Under the pieces are notes generated by a model. The model ran no database searches and had not been told where the DNA came from. It worked only from the letters and a program-made list of their open reading frames with translations. Position numbers and translations under genes: made by a program. From T3SED10-260 sp035363255 (GTDB lineage Bacteria; Caldisericota; Caldisericia; UBA6126): 64,000 nucleotides of DNA. The number at the start of each line of letters is the position of its first letter. Within the stretch, counting starts at the first letter, position 1. Below, in pieces: positions 19,401 through 28,600 of the stretch. The stretch is from NCBI GenBank assembly GCA_035363255.1, contig DAOSES010000001.1, positions 62,001-126,000 of the forward strand, read 5' to 3'.

Positions 19401-19636
19401 GGCATCAAATACCCCTCACGACCAAACCACTCAGCGTCCGGGGTTGGCTGCCAAGGAACAGCTCTCCACAGTTCCATAGCACACCCTAACTCATCCTCGT
19501 AACATAAATTCCACTTGATTGCGGCATTCATGCCCTGCTTATTCTTCGTTTCTGCGCGAAGAACGGGCTTTGAGGACAAGGAGAATATTGATAGCATCAT
19601 AGTTGCAATGATTAAACTAGCCCATAATCTCTTCAT
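10415..19636 (-). CDS. Giant secreted surface protein 4 of 4 (3073 aa), stalk domains at C-terminus
   Basis: Last gene of the array, preceded by AGGAGAG. Signal peptide at residues 1-28 (MKRLWASLIIATMMLSIFSL). The N-terminal block with WYVVLDDAGQVWFDPDGFF is shared with the other three. EF-hand/dockerin-like loops are seen around 806-912 (YADIDLNGRVSIGDIRI, YADINANGLVDPGDIRLT). Another sits at about 1871-1896 (DVTGDGKVSFNDYETEI). Shared blocks include GGQTHTGR, a Cys pair at about 1771 (EDCCTGD), VPWQDRGI and IYNSPHKGGY. A CarboxypepD-reg-like module (PVRGAKITVEGLGV) and two Ig-like modules come before a duplicated stalk domain at about 2950-3073 (GRTYVPLRVIAEGFGAEV, DGRTFVPIRFVSEMLGAEV). It lacks the STNGF-type module present in the other three. 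No catalytic domain recognised; probably structural or adhesive. Confidence 0.9.
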   Translation of the reverse strand: MKRLWASLIIATMMLSIFSLSSKPVLRAETKNKQGMNAAIKWNLCYEDELGCAMELWRAVPWQPTPDAEWFGREGYLMPNAQRAKHSNFIQRNIPATSQNGYFTRPVMWARFYMDITADKGLSQGTDLWYVVLDDAGQVWFDPDGFFHDPRYDETADPGRPGETIPFPTDIYTPGSCRLNTHARIDPIPGSNTQGPYIFDPFYQYNTRDPNPSYRPNIFFWDNRPGGLGTNRFWKLGWASFTDFQNNTRVQASDWDTGIGLIPFRSDEYFVDLDYTFEGMPRVSEWGRTTFLRENIISSIGNFKNGEAIRFKGTIDTNNRTGIADLIAYRTNPEFYRHYLDGSSVCDDQTISGVIQNINTLDYTFDFVFWYEGNEVQVKVSYTENTLYNDYNTITGRYDYGEFIYRKGASNTDQVIQEGDLRLSPVVCYDPLSQKNVTYEPNTYVNLDDLDFIAQYPFTSFTIEQHTNYGGQVGFYHQLDFIYVKGSRFDSEGNVLINTARVVEEGDIRLTPVDKHTSIQSFLRSKNQWWGGLWKNDIMILNEVLEGGCNAPTYDIHVQSDVWMQVQPSISSVRLRSPSQSVHLPAQSIQKNTSLLPNNAKYPLPVTTFHNVKLTHSEFLGMELWKDNGFNNVFLTQLNIQKRSQSNNLSDDYIESEQSEHYIGAENNSLDLDYNRNLQPFSADIRFHDASGDSQLGANEAIYKKGYNNLDLTAVQEGDVRYSEVKYDIAGQRFEYKRNTIVRNGDPDFGILLKAIPSNTRYYPSMHAFAGLDDLIEYKPGDDIYTRGAVSFTPDTIIIRSLGDAWQYLYADIDLNGRVSIGDIRIFSINPNYLNGSVVASGDADINQVYRTLPLGGLNVTMGMDENNQYAYADINANGLVDPGDIRLTQAQSYRPGSVVALDDSDYKKANPTPPPAFLPKSFLPYNIRRTPAQELYLDLTPLGVYNFEDIALTPSALRSGLIRLTNVKINDSEYLHGTRVSAGNVYYQNTYIHMIPTGLSGDKKFMDMAILPANMGLDVKVNSELTVERTTQIDIEINPPPKNGEKVYLYVFDPDAQESSNNLVNTAILTNTNQRLSFQYTPYRGSVGFSGHALERYFRVQAFKVAELPKEFERNNQSTSLKKPYTGTYQDPFWATQKVLKGPIHFEAQIEFTVPKVLPRVFTHMPNFKAFYNGYDCYEQWKKPILPAQVNMLPNKKALTVYEERQPVIEIQVYDGDDPQDVNDPFAIPFSTLTALEDEPFAYYNAHGAGIAYLFTTYLSLIADGVTSDPSPDGRRVIEGWRKAIIQVNVDNSFHVWEWHDIGHLDRFDGPDFLSYFGRGIGNFLDQDCSFGSGKYDLETGSLQKPPPLGNITRMDTFAGAPIIHYGVPVKLTNFYEKDPGARFLVCAKPIDSSTPLNIVFYSHQTMFDYNSKLAYPRYDGHQFHGPYFVSDFSGGIDYIGSVQIKVCDPDPTLNFVDISWIDHALQYSQVDYTGGTNALSPLLSPPTPYIRSRYNPVLYDWQDDIRSYPGGQTHTGRILGTTGTTETGRGSGWNAYPAIWAKNTARVTLGANYDSRHDFKYNQYNKLGTEFYPLTDYSLYFLLKNFNNLNYTFETAPPNLAALIRNNLSINRITIRGPFMRPKSFYDYESNSISYTLPNKLGDLSKVPIQYDYSGEIVINAQNYQLFEYDLGDANFTSVTSPPTSQALIGSETVVYHPENPMRYNLDKVNPILQYNRAIDYTRASFEQQTYDNAMLNAFCINEIIPIGRGRITIEVELANGTIKKFEDCCTGDFKEGGFLVHGLDIRTDKLTLEPDRDHRVDVKVMEYEPKGYDPNYTDTVHECNNAVLVPWQDRGIKDASGRIIGAGDGWITRPPTNSITSSRAYQFDRDHDVTGDGKVSFNDYETEIIGTYDLASNTWYGGIIDGRTYNQNNGTYSLEFSNNKGNQINTVGYDFGGGKKIGQYSLFDHIVDNNEMLPIVITAYKYGDDNNDRANTPFYDYYDPDQYSHEVYLSGQTKIDVVPENSLNITTIPDVLTAGTAAELNDPQNPLTFLVLDEEGNAVDLSTGGIEDASGNNSINDDDVWSKLMLDPLPDNKLFYGNNARLPQYYWIRTDLHNIDNSKVNNSRLYSSNQNPFYPIETDFRDRNNGRYIFKGFVANDEGTFDVFIFTPDRKKFGKVAVKVALPEVSYEVVNADDPQGQSFVTPGEPDFVLTAGDNRLYRITAQVKTPQGIPLKGAGNEASVCGGTANETARFTLLTSTPYNFGWQTPHYTSYTNSAIPNRSYNMMAGKTSGYSAFSHLRGGFDFNKNGTLDESNKEIFEIGGFKAYRYDYRVATGNKYSDGGGSYYTYYNTKSWMWDNGEFINYPLHGIFPEEIVNLREQYFYPTLSFEKGMGLGAIYNSPHKGGYTLADLDRDQHLTYKDSFNLNSEGKTTFYLYAEDITSIGGLIGNNRYSINDAFSDVAGNGAAYASNRDPQNAETRYFNQLLFRRVLLACPYQIYCDLYGYEYYCTYCRETWPTLSYAWITEASSKRSGDNTYRLDWDAMPSRYLDLKAPSVDMYDAKTGVSLGKEILSQDSYDIAYGKTNSILIRAYPADRRDLPLQIGSSLMVDTERYFPQSIVEKSIYGPQSETAIFGNLYASSTDPKARETLISFTPTGIGKDQAYLQYWNRNTRFNYPPFYMVGGSASFDIAQGLELEVFESEPLKAKTPGKITVIVKEAGTTMPVRGAKITVEGLGVSDSKTADSKGSAVFSLTPNNRGVLVIKATMEGMITATHLQGVDEDASPQYIDLDPVDILPESQEIIISGRVKVGSVVTINQAPVNVDEAGKFRYEAKLTEQNTMFEIIAKDPSGKIAKRIINVERPTDELQIQMDVPEKFIDVKEASIRGKVLRTKVTEETPSRLIWIFVNGVEAQVVPDEKHLEFTFEATVPLNYGSNRIEVNVRTAEGFTKKVTQINNYRKTTIELQIDNDKALINGQFKTIDGKPYISGGRTYVPLRVIAEGFGAEVTWVQQSKGINITLGDKVISMQIGSTKAMVNNEMVNMDAPPEIKDGRTFVPIRFVSEMLGAEVEWIQSTRTVKINRLTLD

Positions 19637-19682
19637 CGAATCTCTCCTTTACAAACAAAGAGTTTGTTCCACACAAGCATTC

Positions 19683-22600
19683 CTAGTAGCTCAGCAAGGT
19701 TACGATTATTTCTCGGGATTCAGCAATCCACTGAGTTTCTGCACCCAAAATGTCCGCTACAAAACGTAAGGGAACAAAAGTAACTCCCTGCGTGATCTCT
19801 GGAGGAGAATCCAGGTCAGCTACTTTCCCATTTATTATCGCTTTTCCTGAGCCTATCTGCATTTCTATCTTTTTTCCCATTAATTCGATAACAATACCCT
19901 TAACATCGGGCAACCACTGCACTTTTGCGCCTAAAGACTCGGAAAGCACACGCAAAGGTACGAAGGTCTTGGCATTTTTGACATAAGGAGCTACATCGAG
20001 CTCCTTGTCTGCAGGCACACCATTGACTATGAGGCGTCTACTGCCAATGCCAAGTCGTATCTCAACTTTGTGGTAAACCATGATCTCAATTTCTTTGGAG
20101 GTGGTATTACCAATTCCATCTATGGCTTCTATTTTAACATTATTTTTTCCAAAATCTAAGGAAATTTGAACTTTCCAATCTTCTCCCTGCACTGCAGCAA
20201 GTTTACCTCCAGCTTTAACTGAAGCACCAGGGCTAACTTTGCCCCTCAGTTCATATTCACGAACATCCACTAATTGAGGAACTTCATCAATAAAAAGAGA
20301 AGGACCTTGGCTGCGACGAACTACGGTAAGAATTTTCCGAGCAATACGACCTAAACGATCGGTAGAGCTGACCACAATCTGGTTGTTACCTTCCTGAAGT
20401 TCAACTTTGGCTTCAAAGCTTCCGTCGGGTTTCAAGCTTACAGCTTTTTCATTCACGGTGAGGATATTTCCTGGATTGGTTTTTCCAGTAATGGTCACTG
20501 TGTTTTCATTGGTGAGAGTTTTGCTTGCTTGTACTTCGAGTAGAATTTCATTGGGTTCTGGGGGCTCCATCACATGAACTTCATTGTATCCTTCACCCAA
20601 ATCTTTGTGGTTAACATTGATGGCAATGATACCCTTGGATTTTGGCATAATATCAAACCGTGCCACACCTTCACGGTCGGTACGAGCAGTCATATCCACT
20701 CCAGCGCCAATGATGCGCACTGATGCGTCACTCACAGGTTTTTTTGTGCCTAATTCAAGAGCGTATACGATAAGATGAGCAGCTTCGCCTGCTACAGGTT
20801 GTTTGTTAGTCTTTACCTGGATTTCGAGTGAGCGAACAATATCAAACTTGGCAAGGTTCCAGACCTTTCCACGATTATCTCTTATATACAAACTACCTTG
20901 CCAGCTGTTGTAATAACCAAAATACTTGAGCTGAGCAAGGTTTTTCCAAGATCCAGTGGGAGTAAGCATTAATGTGGTGCTTGCAGAAGTATTTGCTCCA
21001 AATTCTTCAGTAGCAGTAGATCCCCAAATCATATTTTCTGATTTACCTTCAAAATCTGTATCGTCAGGGAAATAGGAATCATCAGAAAGAATAAGTGTGC
21101 CACCAGGTCGAATTCCAATGTTAGGTGAAGCTGCTGGGAAAAGTTCAATTCTCAAATGGTTGGCCTTACCATACACCAAGTCATAATTTTGGGGATCGAT
21201 CAGCTCTGTGTCGAGCAAAACATTACGGCTTGCATCGTAAACCTTTGCTATGGGTCTCGCAATTCGAGCGTCATGGCTTGGGAAAGCATCCCAGTCAAGA
21301 CGATAAGTACCATCAGCGTTGGTGAAACCTGCAGTATCACTTAGATACTGGTTATAGCGATAGCGAATATCTCCTGGATTGATGGAACGACCGCGGAAAT
21401 TCCACAGGTTTCCAGCAACATCGCCAAAAATACTGTTGGAATAGGGATTTTTGCCTATCAAACCACCATATTCACCAATATCGTTTGCTCCCATCAACAC
21501 ATTAGCCTGACCTTCTTCGCTTATTTGCATACTGTCTTCATGATCAATAAAAGCCTGTCCTTCTCTATTGGCAAACAAATAACCACCTTTGTGAGGTGAG
21601 TTGTATATAGCTCCACGTCCAAATCCACGCAGATTGTTGGCAGGAGGCAGGTCAAGGACGGGATAAAGCTCCCATTCGCCATTTTCCCATTGCCAGTTGC
21701 TGGTATTGTAGTAGGTAGCTCCACCAAACTGAGCAAAAGGATTGGTCCAACCTGGCTTAAGATAGATAGGCTGAAACCCGAAAGTATAGATAATAGAGAC
21801 ATTTGGATCAACTTTACTGGGCATCACAACGTTATTGTAATATCTTGATCCAAGAGAAGAGATATACATGGCGGGTCGGTTGAAACCAAAAGTGTAGTAG
21901 CCAAAGGTGGAGTGGTTGGTCATATTGGTGAGTAGAACTGGGTAGTAATCGAAGTTGTCGGGTTTCGTCGTATACGGAGTAAAGCGAGTAAGGCTCTCTC
22001 CACCTTCACAAAGTTCTGACTTTACGCCCCGAATGGGATTGCCTTGTGCATCCTTGATAACAGCAACCACAAGATATCCACTATAATTGGCTGCAGTCAT
22101 GACAAAATCCGTTTCCTGACCTGGAGAGAAGGACCATGAATTGTCTTGATAATATCCACCTCGATTAAGGTCATAGTCACGGATTGCATAAAAAACATCA
22201 GGAAGCTGAACATTGACGTCCACTATTCCGCGACGACGTCGATCGGGAGTGTCAACAAAGACCTTGAAGGAACCTTCGTCGTTGGCACAGAAACCTTTGA
22301 AAGCGTATATACCTTCTGAAGCACGATTGAAATCAATTTCAATAGGCTGGAAGGGGAAGCGAGAGAAGCTGAATTGACGGAAATTGTTGACCATGGAGCC
22401 ATCGTCATTTTGAAGGTCGGTACGAATCCAATAATATTGAGGAAGAATGGCTTTGGGCCCAAAGAAAGTCTTGTTGTCGGGATGTGGATCTTTAAACAAG
22501 ACATTCCAAATGACTTTTTCGTCGACCACATTGCTGCCATAGGCATTGGTCAAACCTTTTCGTAAATCGACAGGACTGCCTTCTGAATCCAATACAGTGA

Positions 22601-25600
22601 AAGTGAGGGGTTGTTCGTTTTCGAGTAATTCGGGAACACAACCTGCAGTGAGAGGATCGGGACCATAGGATACTATGAGATCGTTTTTGGGAGTGACGGG
22701 AAGATGCTTCAATCCTGCCATATAAACTTCGTGTGAAAATTCATAGGGTTTGCTAAGGCTGTAAAGCGGAGTGAAAGCCTTATCGTTGTTGTCATCGCCA
22801 AACTTGTAGGCAGTGACATATATAGGCAATAATTCGTAATCGTCGATCACGTTGTCGGGTTGATTGTTTCGAGTGACAGGTCCACCGAAATCAATTCCTA
22901 CTGTATCAACTAAAGATCCATTGGAGGGGCTGAGATCAAAATGATAGGCACCATTGTTGCGTTGGAGAGTGCGAGCATCGATAACACCTGACTTCCAGGT
23001 GTTGGAGGCTAAATCGTAGGTACCAATGATTTCGGTTTCCCAATCTTGATAAGATATTTTGCCATCTTTGTTTAGATCGAAAAAGTGACTGATCTGGGTA
23101 GAAAAGCCTGTAGCATCAGAGGATCTGGGAGGAACAGTGATCCAACCATCACCTGAGCCAACAAGCTTGCCTTGAGCGTCTTTAATGCCACGATCCTGCC
23201 AGAGCAAAACAAGAGCGTCGTTGCAGGGTATTACGTGTTGATCGACAGGATAACTCTTGGTATCGTATTCTTTGAGTTGAACTTCAAGGCGAGTGGGAGT
23301 GTCGACTTCAATAGTTTCGACATTACTGCTGAGTTCGAGACCGTTGACAGGGATATCATCATAGATATCCTGACAGCAATCTTCGTATTTCTTGATAGTA
23401 CCATCAAACAATTCGACTACGATAGATATCTTGCCGTGACCGATGGGAATAATCTCATCAATCCAGTTAACTGTATGGATGAGAGTAGGGCTTTCATGAG
23501 AACTCATTCTTTGAGAAATTGGAGAAGGGGTAGGGTCTGCACCAAAATACCAGAGCTTTTTGCTCTCAACAAGACGTTGGTTTTGAGATGTGTATCGGAA
23601 AGCGTCTACAGACATAGGAGATGCTAAACTAGTAAAATCGGGAGGAGCAGTGCTTGAAAACAGTGTATAGTTAGTAGTGTCGATGACCAACTTTCCGCTA
23701 AAATCGTATTGCACGGGGAGATTTTTTGGATAATTTGTCTTTAGAGCACGGGTTAAAGCACCAGTACCGCCAAGACGTTCGTGTACCTTGGGCATCATAA
23801 AAGGACCTTCGATGGTGATGGACTTTATATTTTGATCGATAGTCTGAGCATAGGGATCCCAGAAAATTCGCCGATCCATACCATCGTGCAGAATGAAATA
23901 AAAACCATAATCAGTGAAAGGCATCATTTCGCTTCCCAGCTTGTTAAACATATTTTTCCAAATAGCGGGAGTAGAGTTGAAACCACTATGAAGTTGAGCA
24001 TTAGCAACACGCCCAGTATGTGTTTGACCTCCAGGATAGACACGCATGTCACGTTTTAGGTCTTTTAGCAAGGGATCATAATCTGCTCTTATCAGAGGAG
24101 AAGGATAATCCAAAGGACTTAAGGGTGATCCACCAGAAGTATAATTTACTTTTGAGTTTTGAAGACCATGATCCACGATATTAAATTCACCAAAATTAAC
24201 TCTTGGGTCAGGTTCCAGAACTTTAATGTCCTTGAGACCAACATAGTCAATTCCTGGAGCCATATCGTTTATAAAAGCAGGTCCGTGGGGATAGCGTGAA
24301 TTGTAATCAAACATGACTCTAGCTGAATACATACGAATAGTTACAGGAGTATCAGTTTTGAAAGGCTTGATTGGAACCACAGCTCGTCCACCCTCATCGT
24401 CACCAGTAAAACTAGTAAGCTGAACGGGTATTCCATAAGTGAATACTGTACCATAAGCTCTGGGAGGGCTTATAAGAACTGTCCCCGATCTATCTCCTCG
24501 CATTCTCCATCGGACAACTTGGGGGTCCTGGGTCATACCATCAAAAGAGGGTGCTGTAGCATTCTGGTTGATAATCCAATCACCGTGGTTCCAAATGGAG
24601 AGACCTTCTATATCACCAGTCTTGTAGGCAAATTCATAATTTCTGTTGTTGACTTCGCCCAACTTTGGATAACCAGGTTTATCGCCAGGGATGGTACAAA
24701 CGGTCTGACCAAAACTACAATCAATATCCCATATACGAGCTGGGAAAGGAGGTGCCTGGCTGGAATAGGGGTTGAGCGGATCGCCACCTACAGGTTTAAA
24801 GGGGCTGGATTTGTTATCATCAGGATTAGTCATGAGGAAATCGCTGGGATCGAGGACTCCATAGGGATGATTGTCGTACCAATACCAGAAAACGACTGTA
24901 TCGTCCTCATTGTATTGACCAATATATTTTTGGTAGGAAGGAGGTTGACCGATAGCAGTAAAGAAAAATTTAATACCACCGCCATGAGCATTGAAATTCA
25001 TAATAAGTCGCTCAGAAGGATCTCCTGAGACAACAACATTGGCAGGGTCATTGACATCATTAGGATTGTCGAAATCAATCATGCGTATGGTAAGGTTGGG
25101 GAAACGCTGCTCATTAAGATTCAAACAGTCCCGCTCAGTTTCAATAATAAGCTCTTCAGGAGCGATGTCATACTTCTCCCACGCAAAGCAATCATAACCA
25201 TCATAAATGTGGTAAGGTATCAAAGGGTCAGGACCAGCCTGAGGTATTGGTCGAACTGCCTTGAACGGATTAGCATCCAGCTCAAGTTTTGTCCATGGAT
25301 GCTTGGCCCAATAGGGATCAAACATAAAATGGGATTGACGATCAGGGCTGTCAATTACTACATGGGTACCCTGATGTAAAATACCAATCTCAGTAAGACG
25401 TATATCACCTGTTGCAACCGAGTTATGAGAAATACCCCTGTTAAGATATACTTTACTATCAGCGGTAACGCTGATAGTTGGGGCTTGATCATACTCAACC
25501 GTACCAGGATTGGTCATCCATGGAGGGTTCATTGTATAAGGGTAGCGATGATAGTTATCCACAGTGGTACCCCAAGGTCTGCGGTTGGGCTTGGGAGGGG

Positions 25601-28600
25601 GATCGCCCTGTCCTCCATAGACATAGCTGTTACTGAAAACAACGATTTTACCTGGATCAAATTCTTCTAAAAGATAATAATACGGAAATTGGTAATACCA
25701 TAAATTTGTTCCTGGCTGCCAATCATAATAAAAACCATAATATTGAAACTGTTGTCTTCCACGAGCTGTCCATTTATTCTTTACCAAGCGCACGTCTCCT
25801 GTTGTGGGTATGCCGTTATTGTCTAAATCGAGATACACGCCATTACCCCACTCAGAATTCCAGACAATAACAGGTGGGTTATCGAAGGAGTATTGGGTGC
25901 CTTCATCCAAATCACCCGAACGTACAGTAGTGCCTTTGTTGTACTTGCCAGTGATCTCAGTGCCATTCATTACGTAGGCATCAGTTAGTCTTATGTCACC
26001 AGCCTTTACTATAGGCATATCACCCATATTGACATAGACATTGGCACTGAAATTGGCACTAATATTTTCCATAGCGGAGGGGTGTGCTTCTGAGGGTTCA
26101 GTCCCATTCATAGGGTCTACTACTCCCAAACGCGCATCAAGAATAGTAAAAGGTGTATTAATGTCAGCATCACCACTCATAACTCGGGTTCCATGCTCAT
26201 AAGACTCGATGGGTGTCAATCTGACATCGTAGGGCGTGAGAGTTTGACTCGCATCACGATCCCAATAAACATTTTTGAGAACACCGTTGCGATCCTTCAT
26301 CACACCAAGAGGTGCACGGGCTGGGAATAACACAGTTTCACGTATTTGCCAGTTAAAGTAGTTTTCCCAATCCTGAGTGCCAATTAATGAGCCCTGCTGG
26401 TAATTTGCAAAAGCCACCAGACGAACGTCGCCTTCATCGGCAATCCCGTTACGATTCATATCCGCATAAACTAACAATTTTCCTAATTCAGCAGGATTCC
26501 CTGAGCCATCATAGATAGCTCCACCAAGAGGAACATCATACTGAGAAAAAATTAGATCGTTATCTGTATCACCTGCTTTAACAAGAGTTCCCATAGTAAA
26601 CAATTGACCTGCCTGTACGCATTGTGTCAGCCTTATATCACCAGGGGAAGTGAGTCGATTATTGTCTACATCAACATAAATATTGTATCCAACTTCTGAT
26701 TCGATGGTACCCACTTTGGGATCCACCAAATCGAAGAATACATCAGCAAGAGGGGTAAGGGGAAGAGGATCAGAGTATCCTCCACGATCCAAGAAAGCTG
26801 ATATCTCAAGGCGGTTTCGAGTTCCATCCTCGTTGCAGGTGCCTCGGTAGGGAGTATACTGGAATGAAACTTCTTTGTTTTCCTTGTCAAGCTCTCTATA
26901 ATCGACAAAAAGACGTCTTTCATCTTCAGCGTTAATTCCAGCAAGCTCAGTATAATTCCAACGTACTGATGGAGCATTTTGAAGGTTTTTGTTATTATGC
27001 CAATTGTATACTCCAGGGATAGTGGCTAATTGACGCAAAGTGCGCCGACCACCATACCAACCAACAACGGGGGTATTGGAATACTGATAAGTAGGAAACT
27101 GCTCATAAACACCCCACCAGCGATTTCCACCATCGTAGTTGTATTGGAAGGTACCATTCTCGTAAAGTACTATTTGAACATTATACGGCTGATAAGCAGT
27201 TTGTTGAGTATTGGTAAAATATGTGCCAGCACTGTATCTATGATCATAACCGTGGTTAACCCTCCAGGTTAAAATCAAACGTCGAGGGGTGGAAGTTTCA
27301 TCGAGGTATCCATAAATACCGTTTCCAGGCATTTGATTGTCTGGATCATATTTTCCAAAGTGATCTGCATGGTAAAAATTAGCATCATGGGTAAAATCAC
27401 GGTAGTACCGTTGATAAACGCCTGCTTGATAAAAAGCTGGATTGTAGTGATATGTTGCATGCCCATAAGAGGGACCACCTGTCTGAGAATAAGGATAATA
27501 TTGTCCACTGACTTTATCAAATCTTGCAGGTGAAATGGTTAGATAAGCACGTTCAAACATATCAACATAAGAGCCATATTGCCACTTGTAATACTCACCA
27601 TAAAGCTGTTGGTAGTAATTCATGTAGTAAAGATAGGTATTCCAAGTGTACCATTCACCATAAGCAATCATACAGGGAGTATTGCCATAGGGAGGAAGAG
27701 TAGTGTTTACGTTAGTCATAACATTGTAAATTTGATACACATTGTTCATGGTGGGATCATTGTCTACATACCAGGGTTTGTTTGGGACGCCATTGAAAAG
27801 GCTTAAGGCAGGAAAAGGAGCGACCCATACTTGATGATACTTTTCACCATCAAAGGGAAATTGAAACTTTTTTCCAGCTTTTGGAAAAGGAATGTTCCAT
27901 GGGTAGGGACCTCGTCTTGGAGCAGAGTTAGGATTATCGTCACTTTGAAGAGAAGTGTTAGTGTAAGTGACAAAATGATTGGTATTTATCATTCCATGCT
28001 CTGGATAAGGTGAAACACCTGGATAAATATTCCTTGTCCACCACCGTGAATCACGACCAAATGATTTTGGATTGGACCATGGTAAAAATTGGGTTAAAAC
28101 ATTAAATACGCCCCAGGTATTTCCAAATACATCACGTATACGAGGGTCGTAGGGATAGGGAGCAATCAAATAATCCTTGGGATCCTGACCTTCAGGTACA
28201 ATGGGTAAAAACTCATGAGGTACCATGATTGGAGGAGAATAGAAGGCTTCAGGACGTAAGCCTCCAAAAGATGGAGCGACTGGCTCTTTTACTGTTACGT
28301 ACACCTTATGATCTTTTTCGATCGGAGTATTTATTTTTACATTTATCTGTGTGGTTTGTTCAACCTTAAATGGCCTATCAAGGTCTATATCTATATCCAG
28401 TTTTCCAGGAACTACTGTCATATCGAAGCAACGAGTATCACCATTTAGACCCATGGTGAGCATATGAACTGGGGTCTCACGAAGCCAGACATCATATTCT
28501 CCAACGTCAGTATTGCAAAGGTAAGGATTTCTTCCATATTCAATTTCAGTCAAGCGTACGTCGCCTGTATTAACAACGCTGTCATTGGAACGATAAATGG

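Noticed and set aside
19651..19667. Small hairpin between giant genes 3 and 4
   Set aside because: Only a 6-bp AT-rich stem with no T tract; too weak to call a terminator or regulatory element.
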